From Flavobacterium gyeonganense (GTDB taxonomy: Bacteria; Bacteroidota; Bacteroidia; Flavobacteriales; Flavobacteriaceae): DNA of 64,000 nt. Each line of letters opens with the position of its first letter. Position 1 is the stretch's first letter. This document shows positions 19,073 to 27,472 of this stretch, piece by piece. A program made the translations under genes and the position numbers. The stretch covers positions 1,612,001-1,676,000 of the forward strand of contig NZ_CP121112.1 of the NCBI RefSeq assembly GCF_029625295.1, in the 5' to 3' direction. Under the pieces are notes generated by a model that was given only the letters and a program-made list of their open reading frames with translations, did no database searches and was not told where the DNA came from.

Positions 19073-20371
19073 TTAGAAATTAAACTGCGCCTGTAATCGT
19101 AATAAATTTCCCTGTTGTCTGTTAACCGGAATGGCACTATCTTCAAATGTTCTGTCAGCAATAACATATTCTGCTACCAATTCAAATGCTTTAATTGGCT
19201 GCCATTCTACGCCAATTTGGTAATCTCTTACTACATAACTTCTGGCATCTTTTTCATATTTTTTACCTCCGTCATAATACTGAAATTTGGCAAAAGGATA
19301 AATATGCTGTTTTTTAATGTCCCATTTATAATTCAGTAAAACGTACCCACCATTTAAATCTGTAACATCAACCGAGTTGGTTGTTGGGTTATAACGCGGT
19401 CCTTTCCCAATATTATACTCAGTCTGGATTCCAAAAGGCTTTGGATACAAAACAAAAGTAGCCCCGATTCTCTCGTCTTTTATATATTTTGGATCTCCAT
19501 TTACTACAACTCCTGATGAAATTTCCCCGGTAAAAGCCCATTTTCCAGTGTAGGCCTGAATTCCAGGTTCTATAATCTGGTTTCCAATAACAAAAGGATA
19601 AGTAGCTCTTGCTACTACATTTAAATCTCTGTTTCCGTCTATTTTATTGGCTATTTGCCCATTGTAAGCTCCCAAAGCCAACACCCCAAAATCACCTGAA
19701 CCTTTGTAACCATCTTTTACAAGCATCGCAAAACGTTCCCTGATTTCGGCTGGTGCCCAATAAAAAAACATTCCTAAATCTCGTTCATTTGCTATTGCAC
19801 TGTTTATACCATCTGCACGGTCTAAAGTCAGACGCTGCGAGCTGGATTGCATATTTTCGAACCCATACGGAATTTTACTCTGGCCAATACGTACCCGATA
19901 TTCCCTTTTCTTATCAAAAGAAAGATCAAAATAAAGATCACGAATCTGTACGAAGTTATTAAGCCCAGTGCCTGGTGAACTCGCAAAATCCGGCTGAAAA
20001 TAGAAGAAAACATTTGGATGAACCTGTCCTGAAAACACTAAACGTGCACGACGGACAAAAAGCCCGTTGTTTGCTTTTGCATCCGGATCTGTAGAAGTTG
20101 TTCCCCATGATTTATCACACTGGTCGCAGGAAACTTTATCATTTGTAGAAAACAAACCATTGTATCTGATTTGCGCATAACCTCTTAAAGAGATTTTGTC
20201 ATACCAGTGCTCTTCGACACCTCCTCCGGATTTGGTATCAGGTAGTTTTGCTTTATTGATTGAATCTAAAATACGCATTACTTCGTTTTTTACATCCTGT
20301 TTATTCAATTCCTGTGCATGTACTCCGCAGGTAAGCAGCATTAAAACTGCCACTATTATTTTTTTTATCAT
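19073..20371 (-). CDS. Phosphate-selective porin O/P family outer-membrane porin
   Basis: 432 residues with a signal peptide ending at GVHAQE (about 19-20). A short helix (ELNKQDVKNEVMRILDSINKA) follows, then a 16-strand-type barrel ending in QAQFNF. The pattern YAQIRYNG ... FVRRARLVFSGQVHPNVFFYFQPDF and RIGQSKIPYGFENMQSS is typical of the Porin_O_P (OprO/OprP) family, which takes up phosphate or polyphosphate in Pseudomonas. The actual selectivity here is inferred. It heads the island containing the PhoB/PhoR-like pair, and its promoter has 11-bp-phased repeats (20419-20444). Confidence 0.88.
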   Translation of the reverse strand: MIKKIIVAVLMLLTCGVHAQELNKQDVKNEVMRILDSINKAKLPDTKSGGGVEEHWYDKISLRGYAQIRYNGLFSTNDKVSCDQCDKSWGTTSTDPDAKANNGLFVRRARLVFSGQVHPNVFFYFQPDFASSPGTGLNNFVQIRDLYFDLSFDKKREYRVRIGQSKIPYGFENMQSSSQRLTLDRADGINSAIANERDLGMFFYWAPAEIRERFAMLVKDGYKGSGDFGVLALGAYNGQIANKIDGNRDLNVVARATYPFVIGNQIIEPGIQAYTGKWAFTGEISSGVVVNGDPKYIKDERIGATFVLYPKPFGIQTEYNIGKGPRYNPTTNSVDVTDLNGGYVLLNYKWDIKKQHIYPFAKFQYYDGGKKYEKDARSYVVRDYQIGVEWQPIKAFELVAEYVIADRTFEDSAIPVNRQQGNLLRLQAQFNF

Positions 20372-20399
20372 TTTTTCTATTGCCCTTAATTTCAGGATG

Positions 20400-20444
20400 C
20401 AAAGATGTAACCACCTATGTTAAGAAATCATTAACCAGATGTTA
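20400..20444 (-). promoter_or_regulatory. Porin promoter with three 11-bp-phased TAAC/TAAT repeats (candidate PHO-type box)
   Basis: Read on the minus strand, TAAC starts at 20444, TAAT at 20433 and TAAC at 20422, exactly 11 bp apart. A -7-like CATCTTTG follows (20407-20400) with 11 bp between the last tetramer and the -7 element. This geometry is like PhoB boxes, which replace the -35 region. The same array precedes two other genes of the island. Confidence 0.6.
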
Positions 20445-20538
20445 TTATAATAAAAATTTAATGTTATGGACTAAATCCGTGTGTTGATTTATTGTTAAAA
20501 CCCTTGTTTTACGACTTTTAAAAAAACAGTACTTACAA

Positions 20539-21618
20539 TTATTTAACCTCAGCTTTTGTCGCTTTATTCGCTTTTTCGAGCGTAAAAGAAAATTCAGAAC
20601 CAATTCCAAATTCACTTTCTACATATACTTTCTCTTTGTGAGCTTCGATAATATGCTTTACAATTGCCAGTCCTAAACCGGAACCTCCTTCTGAACGGGT
20701 TCCGCTTTTGTCAACTCTGTAAAAACGTTCAAATAAACGTGAAATGTTTTGTTTTTCAACCCCTTCCCCATTATCACTAATACGAATCAAGACTTTTTTC
20801 TTGGTGAGATTCACAACACCAACCTCAGTTAAACCTCCTTCTTTTCCGTATTTAATAGAGTTCACAATCAGATTTTCCAAAACCTGCTGAATTCTGTCTT
20901 TATCCCCTTTCACTATTAAGGACTGTACATTCTTGCTTTCGAATGCTAATTTTATTTTCTTTTTATCGGCTTTCATTTCCAATAAATCGAAAACATTCTG
21001 AATCAGTTCAACTATATTAAATTCCGTAAAATTCAAATCTAAATCTCCCGATTCTAATTTGGTGATCATATCAAGATCTTCAACAATATAGATCAGGCGC
21101 TCTACACCTTTTTCTGCACGTTTTAAGTATTTTTTCCGAATAGTTTTATCATCCATTGCGCCATCCAGCAAAGTTGAAACATATCCCTGAACTGTAAATA
21201 ACGGGGTTTTAAGTTCGTGCGAAACGTTTCCCAGAAATTCTCGTCGATATTGTTCCCTGATTTCAAGCATCTCAATTTCGAGTTTTTTATCGGTAGCGAA
21301 TTTTTTCACCTCGCGGGAAAGCGTTTCCATATCCGTTGTAATCGGCTGGTTGATAAGAGGTGTTGATTCAAGTAAAGAAACCTCATCATAGATTTTTTTT
21401 ACCCTTCTGTATATAAAGCGTTCTACACGATACTGAAGTACAAGAAATGAAAAGATGTAGACTGAAATCAAAAAGATTATCCCAAATCCTGCCTGATACT
21501 TTAATTGATTTTTATAGAACATATTCATCAGCAACAATACAAATCCTGTTGTAAACAAGCTTATATATAGTGCCGACTTGATAGCGAATCTATAAGTTTT
21601 TTTGAAATTGATTTTCAT
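20539..21618 (-). CDS. Sensor histidine kinase, PhoR-like
   Basis: 359 residues. Two membrane helices (about 13-33 and 44-62) are separated by only about 10 residues, so there is no real periplasmic sensor domain. HisKA has H134 in NVSHELKTP. The HATPase domain has the N box (ENLIVNSIKYG), G1 (ISDNGEGV) and G2 (GSGLGLAIV). The PhoR-type architecture without a sensory loop suggests signal input through membrane partners, as in Pst-PhoU signalling. The gene is downstream of the PhoB-like regulator, but an intrinsic terminator lies between them (21682-21727). Confidence 0.9.
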   Translation of the reverse strand: MKINFKKTYRFAIKSALYISLFTTGFVLLLMNMFYKNQLKYQAGFGIIFLISVYIFSFLVLQYRVERFIYRRVKKIYDEVSLLESTPLINQPITTDMETLSREVKKFATDKKLEIEMLEIREQYRREFLGNVSHELKTPLFTVQGYVSTLLDGAMDDKTIRKKYLKRAEKGVERLIYIVEDLDMITKLESGDLDLNFTEFNIVELIQNVFDLLEMKADKKKIKLAFESKNVQSLIVKGDKDRIQQVLENLIVNSIKYGKEGGLTEVGVVNLTKKKVLIRISDNGEGVEKQNISRLFERFYRVDKSGTRSEGGSGLGLAIVKHIIEAHKEKVYVESEFGIGSEFSFTLEKANKATKAEVK

Positions 21619-21681
21619 TTAAATTTTAAAATAAACAATTAAGGGAATATTTTTTTCACCATAAGCCATGTAAGTTCATTT

Positions 21682-21727
21682 AAAAAAGTCAATCTTTGAC
21701 AAATAAACTTTGACAAAGATTGACTTT
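21682..21727 (-). terminator. Intrinsic terminator between response regulator and histidine kinase genes
   Basis: A 14-bp perfect stem, AAAGTCAATCTTTG (21685-21698) with CAAAGATTGACTTT (21714-21727). On the minus strand it is followed by T6. It should reduce read-through from the regulator gene into the kinase gene. Confidence 0.75.
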
Positions 21728-21797
21728 AGTTAAGTTATGAGCACTATAAATTTAATAAACTTATATTACTTATAGGGTTCAAATTTATATTGAATTT

Positions 21798-22481
21798 TTA
21801 AGCTTCAAATTTATAGCCAACTCCTTTTATGGTTTTAAAAAGGTCTTCGCCAATTTTTTCGCGTAATTTTCGGATGTGTACATCAATAGTTCTTCCGCCT
21901 ACTACTACTTCATTTCCCCAAACTTTATCTAATATTTCATCTCTTTTAAAAACTTTCCCTGGTTTTGAAGCTAGTAAATAGAATAATTCGAATTCTTTTC
22001 TCGGAAGGGAAATTTCAACATTGTCTTTAATGATTTTGTATTCTTCACGATTGATTTCTATTCCACCTACGTTTAAAGTATCTGTAATTATTACCTGTTC
22101 TTTTAACCTTCTTAACAAAGCCTTTACTTTGCTTACCAATACTTTCGGTTTTATTGGCTTTGTAATGTAATCATCAGCACCAGCATCAAAACCAGCTACT
22201 TGAGAATAGTCTTCGCTTCTTGCGGTTAAAAATGTTATGATAACGTTATTTAGTTCCGGAATTTTTCTAATGTGTTCACAAGCTTCCATCCCGTCCATTT
22301 CGGCCATCATTACATCCATAATAATAAGTTCCGGTAATTCTTTCTGAGCTTTTGCGATTGCCTCTTTTCCATTTGAAGCAGTAACAATCTGATAGCCTTC
22401 CTGAGCCAGGTTGTACCCTACAATTTCAAGAATATCCGGCTCATCATCAACTAACAAAATCTTGGTTTGTGTTTTTTTCAT
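21798..22481 (-). CDS. Response regulator, OmpR/PhoB family
   Basis: 227 residues from MKKTQTKILLVDDEPD. The receiver domain has D12/D13 and the phospho-acceptor D56 (LIIMDVMM), a Thr (FLTARS) and Lys (ITKPIKP). The C-terminal winged helix (about 130-227, RKEFELFYLLASKPGKVFKRDEIL and TIDVHIRKLREKIG) is of PhoB/OmpR type, which binds 11-bp direct repeats. The extension to a TTG at 22490 is rejected in favour of this ATG. The gene is divergent from the TonB receptor, whose promoter carries such 11-bp repeats. Confidence 0.93.
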   Translation of the reverse strand: MKKTQTKILLVDDEPDILEIVGYNLAQEGYQIVTASNGKEAIAKAQKELPELIIMDVMMAEMDGMEACEHIRKIPELNNVIITFLTARSEDYSQVAGFDAGADDYITKPIKPKVLVSKVKALLRRLKEQVIITDTLNVGGIEINREEYKIIKDNVEISLPRKEFELFYLLASKPGKVFKRDEILDKVWGNEVVVGGRTIDVHIRKLREKIGEDLFKTIKGVGYKFEA

Positions 22482-22641
22482 AAATAGCAAAAATTGAAAT
22501 TTTTACATCAAATTTTATGTGTTATATATTTGATGTTTTTGAATTGCGATGGTAAATATAATATAAAAACAACGGTTAAAAAGTCGTGTTAACGGTAATT
22601 TAATCTGGTAACAATTTGATAATCTACAAGACACAAAAACA

Positions 22642-22685
22642 TAACAAGTGCCTAACATGAACTTTACAGTGTGTGTATTTCTTTG
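22642..22685 (+). promoter_or_regulatory. TonB-receptor promoter with three 11-bp-phased repeats (candidate PHO-type box)
   Basis: TAAC at 22642 and 22653 and TTAC at 22664, exactly 11 bp apart. A -7-like TTTCTTTG follows at 22678-22685 with 10 bp between the last tetramer and the -7 element. The start ATG is at 22715. The spacing is nearly identical to the porin promoter. Confidence 0.6.
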
Positions 22686-22714
22686 CACCAAAATAAATTA
22701 AACACAACACTGAA

Positions 22715-25531
22715 ATGAAATTCAATTTAAAATTTCTATTTATTACATTATTTATCTGTACGATTTCGATCGCACAAAACAAAGGTACGATTTCTGGTGT
22801 ATTAACAGACAAAGAAACTAATAATGAAGTACTTCCTTTTGCAAATATTTTAATTAAAGGAACCAACATTAGTGCCAACACTGACATTGACGGAAAATAT
22901 TCCTTATCCGTAAATCCGGGAAATTATACTCTTATTTTTAGTTTCGTTGGATATGAATCTGTAGAAAAAGCTATTACTGTTAAAGCAAACGAAACAATTA
23001 CTGTTAACCAGGTATTATCTGCCGGAGGTTACACACTAAAGGATGTTGTTGTGAAATCAGCAGGAGGAAACAGAGAAAAAGAAACAGCTTTACTTTTAGA
23101 ACAAAAAAATGCTGTCGTTATTAAACAAAGTATCGGAGCACAGGAAATGTCCAGAAAAGGCGTTAATGATGTTGAGGAAGGTTTGACAAAAATTACCGGA
23201 ATCACTAAAGTAGATTCCCGTGGAATATTTGTACGTGGACTGGAAGACCGTTATAATAATTTATTGATTAATGATTTGGCTGCACCATCAAACAGCCCAT
23301 TCACTAAAATTATTGCTTTGGATTTGTTTCCAACGAATGTTGTTGGAGTAATTGATGTCTACAAAACATTTAATCCAAATATATATGGTGATTTTGCTGG
23401 AGGTACTTTTAATATTCAAACTTCAAAGGCAACAAAAAGTATTACGAAAATAAATATTGGAGCAGGTTATACAACAGGAAACAGTCTTAAAGATTTCCTA
23501 TTATCATCTGACGCAGATACATCAACAGGATTTTTAGGATTTAATGGTAAAGACAGAGAGTTACCAGGTTTTCTTGGAAATCAGGCAACGAGACAAACTT
23601 TTACAACAGATCAGGCATTAAATTCAGTAAGTGGCAATAAAGGTTTTAATGTAAGTCAAACAAAATCACCTTTAAATTCAAGTTTAAACTTATTACATGC
23701 TGAAAAATTTAATTTAAGCAACGATCGTACTTTATCTTACTTATTGTCTATTAATTACGATAATAATTTTGCGATAAGAGAAGGGGTTGACAGAACTATC
23801 GATTTACAGTCTTCCGGATCTAAGTATATAAACAACTTTATCACCACTGAATATCGTTTCAAAACCACGAATTCAGCATTAGTTGGCTTAAACTATAACG
23901 CTGACAGACTTAAACTATCGTTCAACACATTATACATCAGAACTAACTTAAACTCTATAAAAGACCAGCAAGGACCTTCATCAGGAACAGCTGCTGAAAA
24001 TGGATTTATACGCACGAATCAATTAGACAAAAGTGATTATTTAAATGGCCAATTATTAGGTGAATATGCATTAACCAAAGACAAAAATCAAACTATCAAA
24101 GCCGGAGCTTCATATGCAATCACAAAATTTGAACAGCCAGATAGAAAGTTTTTCACAGGTCTTAAAACTGGTGATGATTTGATAAGTACTTCTTATGGAG
24201 GAAATAATTTCCTGCGTCAATATTTAACTGTCGATGGTAATTCATTTTATTCAGCATTAGTAGAATATAATTTGAAATTCGGAAAAAATGACAAACAAAA
24301 CAAATTAACTGTTGGATACAATGGCAGCGGATCTAAGATGGAATCTTCATACCGCTTTATTGCAAGTACTGGTAATAATGGTTTTTCTTCAAGCATAAAC
24401 AATATAGATACTCAAATAACAAGTGACATTTCAGCTAATAACATGTCTTTTAGCGAAAACTCTAATGCTACTTACAAAGTTAAACTTGATGAAATGGCTA
24501 ATGCAGGTTATGCTAATTTGTTTTTAAAATTTGGAGAGAAAGTTGAAGTAAACGCAGGGATTCGATTTGAAAGTGCTCTTAAAGAAACTCATTACAGAGG
24601 ATTAGGTACATTTGATGCCCCTTTCAAAATATTAAAATATGATAATGCCTATTTCTTACCTTCATTAAATTTGAAGTATTTGTTGAGTGACACAGCTAAC
24701 ATTCGTTTTGCAGCAAGTAAAACGTACACTAAACCAGTTATCATGGAGGCTTTCCCGATATCTTTCATCAATGCTGACGGAACTTCAACTCAAGGGAATC
24801 CAATTTTGAAAAATAGCGATAATTACAATTTTGATTTAAAATATGAATTATTCCCAACTGCCAAAGAAATGATTGCTGTTGGATTATTTGGAAAACATAT
24901 TATCAATCCAATTGAAAAAACTTTCATCTCAAACGCAACCACAGGAACGGTTACCACTTTTCTAAATTCTGAGAGTGCCAACTTATATGGAATAGAAGCT
25001 GAACTTCTTGTTGGACTAGAAAGAGTCAGCGAAAGCTTAGGTAGTTTTTCATGGGGATTAAATGCTACTTTGATGTCATCTAAAGTTACTGTAAGCCCTA
25101 ATTTTGAATCTATAGACGAGGATGGAATTATCACCGTAAAACCTTCTATTGAAACGCATCAATCAAGATCATTGCAGGGAGCATCAAACTGGTTAGTAAA
25201 TTCAGATTTAAAATATGAATTTAATTTCAGCAATGAGTGGTCGAACACTGTTTCATTAGTTTATGGTGTTTTTGGAAAAAGAATATATGCTGTAGGAACC
25301 AATGGACAGGACCATGTCTATGAATTACCTGTACAGCAATTGGATTTTGTATGGGGAAGCAAAGTTTCTGAGCACTTCGATGTAAAATTCACTGCCGATA
25401 ACATTTTAAATTCATGGAGAAAACGTGAATTTGGGAACAATGGGACCTTAAAAGTAGACGAAGAATCATTATTGGCTAATAGTTATAAAAAGGGAATCGG
25501 GTTTTCATTAAAACTTGGATATACTTTCTAG
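22715..25531 (+). CDS. TonB-dependent receptor with carboxypeptidase-like N-domain
   Basis: 938 residues: a signal peptide (to about SIAQN, 21), a CarboxypepD_reg-like domain (about 24-105, GTISGVLTDKET ... DIDGKYSLSVNPGNY ... SFVGYES), a plug domain (about 125-240, GIFVRGLEDRYNNLLINDL, VIDVYKTFNPNIYGDFAGG), then a 22-strand-type barrel ending in LKLGYTF. It is an active outer-membrane importer driven by TonB-ExbBD. It lies beside a PhoB/PhoR-like pair and an OprO/P porin, with the phased repeats in its promoter, so a phosphorus-containing substrate is inferred. There is no SusD partner, but a beta-helix lipoprotein follows. Confidence 0.93.
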   Translation: MKFNLKFLFITLFICTISIAQNKGTISGVLTDKETNNEVLPFANILIKGTNISANTDIDGKYSLSVNPGNYTLIFSFVGYESVEKAITVKANETITVNQVLSAGGYTLKDVVVKSAGGNREKETALLLEQKNAVVIKQSIGAQEMSRKGVNDVEEGLTKITGITKVDSRGIFVRGLEDRYNNLLINDLAAPSNSPFTKIIALDLFPTNVVGVIDVYKTFNPNIYGDFAGGTFNIQTSKATKSITKINIGAGYTTGNSLKDFLLSSDADTSTGFLGFNGKDRELPGFLGNQATRQTFTTDQALNSVSGNKGFNVSQTKSPLNSSLNLLHAEKFNLSNDRTLSYLLSINYDNNFAIREGVDRTIDLQSSGSKYINNFITTEYRFKTTNSALVGLNYNADRLKLSFNTLYIRTNLNSIKDQQGPSSGTAAENGFIRTNQLDKSDYLNGQLLGEYALTKDKNQTIKAGASYAITKFEQPDRKFFTGLKTGDDLISTSYGGNNFLRQYLTVDGNSFYSALVEYNLKFGKNDKQNKLTVGYNGSGSKMESSYRFIASTGNNGFSSSINNIDTQITSDISANNMSFSENSNATYKVKLDEMANAGYANLFLKFGEKVEVNAGIRFESALKETHYRGLGTFDAPFKILKYDNAYFLPSLNLKYLLSDTANIRFAASKTYTKPVIMEAFPISFINADGTSTQGNPILKNSDNYNFDLKYELFPTAKEMIAVGLFGKHIINPIEKTFISNATTGTVTTFLNSESANLYGIEAELLVGLERVSESLGSFSWGLNATLMSSKVTVSPNFESIDEDGIITVKPSIETHQSRSLQGASNWLVNSDLKYEFNFSNEWSNTVSLVYGVFGKRIYAVGTNGQDHVYELPVQQLDFVWGSKVSEHFDVKFTADNILNSWRKREFGNNGTLKVDEESLLANSYKKGIGFSLKLGYTF

Positions 25532-25551
25532 AATGCAAAAAAAACAATTAT

Positions 25552-25580
25552 TAAAAGCTCCATTTTTGGAGCTTTTTTTA
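25552..25580 (+). terminator. Intrinsic terminator of the TonB-receptor gene
   Basis: The stem AAAGCTCC / GGAGCTTT with a loop of about 5-6 nt is followed by T7. The same AAGCTCC/GGAGCTT stem terminates the T9SS-tail gene at 27402-27427. Confidence 0.85.
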
Positions 25581-25657
25581 TACACAATCAAATTGAATTT
25601 AAAATTAACACAACAAAAAACACATAACATTCTCTTCACATTAAACTTTTGTTTTGA

Positions 25658-25712
25658 TAACTGTAAAGTAATATTGAGATAACCCATAACTTGAATTTAG
25701 CCTATACATTTG
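25658..25712 (+). promoter_or_regulatory. Lipoprotein promoter with three 11-bp-phased repeats and a perfect -7 element
   Basis: TAAC at 25658, TAAT at 25669 and TAAC at 25680, exactly 11 bp apart, the same order as in the porin promoter. An additional off-phase TAAC is at 25687. The perfect -7 element TACATTTG is at 25705-25712, which places the array one 11-bp turn further upstream than in the other two promoters. The -7 position also excludes a start upstream of 25739. Confidence 0.6.
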
Positions 25713-25738
25713 TCAAAATAAAATATAACAACACACTT

Positions 25739-26941
25739 ATGAAAACAAAATTTTTAGCTTTAGCACTTGTAACAGGGTTATTCTTAAATTCATGCTCAAG
25801 CAGCGACGATTCAACTCCAGTTACTCCTCCTGCTACTGGTGAAATTACGGGACCAATAACTAAGGACGTTACTTATGCTTATGGGAACTACACTTTGAAA
25901 GGAATTGTAAAAATCAACTCTGGTGTTACAGTAACATTTGAGGCTGGATCTACAGTTACAATCGACAAAGCAACAGGAGACAATGCATTAGTTGTTTTAC
26001 TTGGCGGAAAATTAATCACAAAAGGAACTGCTGACAAACCAGTAGTATTTACAGAAAAATCTAAGGTTCCAGGATCTTGGGGAGGAATCATTATGTATGG
26101 TGACGCTCCTGCAAATGTAGCTGGTGGTAAAGCAACTTCTACTTCAGAAGACGGAAACAACATTTCTTATGGATCAGCAAATCCAAATCCAGCTCATAAT
26201 GGTGGTTCATTAGTTTACACAAGAGTTGAATACGCTGGTTCAAAATTAGCTGACGGAGCAAAAGAAAACAATGGTTTTACTTTTTACTCAGTAGGTTCAG
26301 GAACAACTTTAGATCACTTAGTATCTTATAAAGGAGCTGATGACGGATTCGAATTCTTTGGAGGAACTGTAAGTATGACAAATGCTATCTCTTACGGTAA
26401 CTATGATGATTCATTTGACTGGCAAGATGGATGGCAAGGTCAGGCAAATAGCAACTGGTATGCTTACCAAATTGACAAAGGAAACTATGGTATGGAAATT
26501 GAAGCGTCTTCAAATGATAATGCTTATTTTCCAAAAGTAACTAACATCACTCTAAAAAGAGCTGCAGGTACGGTTACTGAAGAACAAAAAGAAATTCAAT
26601 TGGACGCTTTTCAATTTAAAAAAGAAGGAAATGGAGATTTCAGCAACATCGTAATTGATGGTTATGTTAGTCAAACTACTCCTACTGCATTTAATGGTGG
26701 TGTACTACAAATACTGGATAAAGTTACTTATGATCATCAAGTTGCTGGTGGTAAAATTAAATTAAAAGACGTAAAAATCACCAACTCTCCTATTACATTC
26801 ATTTCAGGACAAGCTACTTTTACATTATCTGCAGCAAGTTTTCTTCCTTTAACAAACTGGACAACTAGCACTACTGCAACTGGAGCTTCATTAACTCCTG
26901 GAGCTTGGGCTACAGTTGACGGTGTTAGCTTGATCAAATAG
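25739..26941 (+). CDS. Predicted beta-helix lipoprotein, partner of the TonB receptor
   Basis: 400 residues. The lipoprotein signal has the lipobox LNSC (Cys19), followed by a Ser/Asp/Pro/Thr linker, the usual surface-export context in Bacteroidota. The body begins with repetitive strands (YTLKGIVKINSGVTVTFEAG, STVTIDKATG, ALVVLLGGKLITKG) typical of right-handed parallel beta-helix proteins. Later Asp/Trp-rich repeats (DDGFEFFGG, DDSFDWQDGWQG) could bind ligand or metal. Such proteins are often misannotated as transporters. Its position after the TonB receptor and the shared promoter motif suggest a surface substrate-capture role, replacing SusD. Confidence 0.82.
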   Translation: MKTKFLALALVTGLFLNSCSSSDDSTPVTPPATGEITGPITKDVTYAYGNYTLKGIVKINSGVTVTFEAGSTVTIDKATGDNALVVLLGGKLITKGTADKPVVFTEKSKVPGSWGGIIMYGDAPANVAGGKATSTSEDGNNISYGSANPNPAHNGGSLVYTRVEYAGSKLADGAKENNGFTFYSVGSGTTLDHLVSYKGADDGFEFFGGTVSMTNAISYGNYDDSFDWQDGWQGQANSNWYAYQIDKGNYGMEIEASSNDNAYFPKVTNITLKRAAGTVTEEQKEIQLDAFQFKKEGNGDFSNIVIDGYVSQTTPTAFNGGVLQILDKVTYDHQVAGGKIKLKDVKITNSPITFISGQATFTLSAASFLPLTNWTTSTTATGASLTPGAWATVDGVSLIK

Positions 26942-26962
26942 TTTACTTCAAAATATAATTGT

Positions 26963-26997
26963 TAAAAACATCCTAAATATTTAGGATGTTTTTTTGG
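26963..26997 (+). terminator. Intrinsic terminator of the beta-helix lipoprotein gene
   Basis: A near-palindromic stem, AACATCCTAAAT with ATTTAGGATGTT, is followed by T7. Confidence 0.85.
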
Positions 26998-27047
26998 TGT
27001 AGTTTTTGAAAACTTTTTTTGTATATTTACTTATCTAAAATCACGCG

Positions 27048-27382
27048 ATGGCAAAAAATTACTTTTATATTACTTTCTTACTGGCTTTTTCTTTACTGTA
27101 AGCATCTCAGCTCAGGATAATAAATCAACGCCTAAAACCCAGGGAACTCCTATAGAGGGGTTAAGCTTGTATCCTAACCCTGTATTAAATGGAAAAGTAT
27201 ATATTACTTCAAAAAACGATCTTGAAAAAGAAATTATCATTTTTGATGTTTTAGGAAAAAAAGTACTTCAGATACATTTGACCTCAAAAGAACTTAGCAT
27301 TCCTGATCTCACACCAGGAGTTTACATCATAAAAATAAGTGAACAAGGCAATTCGGCAACACGAAAATTAATTGTTCGATAA
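27048..27382 (+). pseudogene. Tiny T9SS type A sorting-tail protein, broken by one-base frameshift in the signal peptide
   Basis: The intact C-terminal part (frame from about 27098 to 27382) reads FTVSISAQD, a linker, then LYPNPVLNGKVYITS ... FDVLGKKV ... LTPGVYIIKI ... RKLIVR, a complete type A T9SS sorting domain (Por_Secre_tail). The ATG at 27048 starts MAKNYFYITFLLAFSLL and stops. One extra base in the A6 run (27053-27058) or the T5 run (27086-27090) would join both parts into a protein of about 110 residues with a normal signal peptide. That protein would be a signal plus sorting tail with almost no passenger. It is in the phosphate-type island. Confidence 0.75.
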
Positions 27383-27400
27383 CCATAGAAAACACACTTT

Positions 27401-27428
27401 TAAGCTCCATAATTTGGAGCTTTTTTAT
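27401..27428 (+). terminator. Intrinsic terminator of the T9SS-tail gene
   Basis: The stem AAGCTCC / GGAGCTT with a 6-nt loop is followed by T6. It has the same stem as the TonB-receptor terminator. Confidence 0.85.
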
Positions 27429-27452
27429 TGCCCTTACACCTACAATAATTTA

Positions 27453-27460
27453 TACCTTTG
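27453..27460 (+). promoter_or_regulatory. -7 promoter element TACCTTTG for the LuxE-like gene
   Basis: Perfect TAnnTTTG only 12 bp before the chosen TTG start, so the transcript leader would be very short. Confidence 0.6.
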
Positions 27461-27472
27461 TAAAAAAAAGTT

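Noticed and set aside
22520..22625. 11-bp-phased TAAC array for the PhoB-like gene's own promoter
   Set aside because: The TTAA-containing motifs there (about 22573-22610) have spacings of 10, 13 and 14 bp, not 11, so autoregulation by the same motif is not supported.
24823..25134. 103-residue minus-strand frame in the TonB receptor
   Set aside because: It is a shadow of the receptor barrel region.
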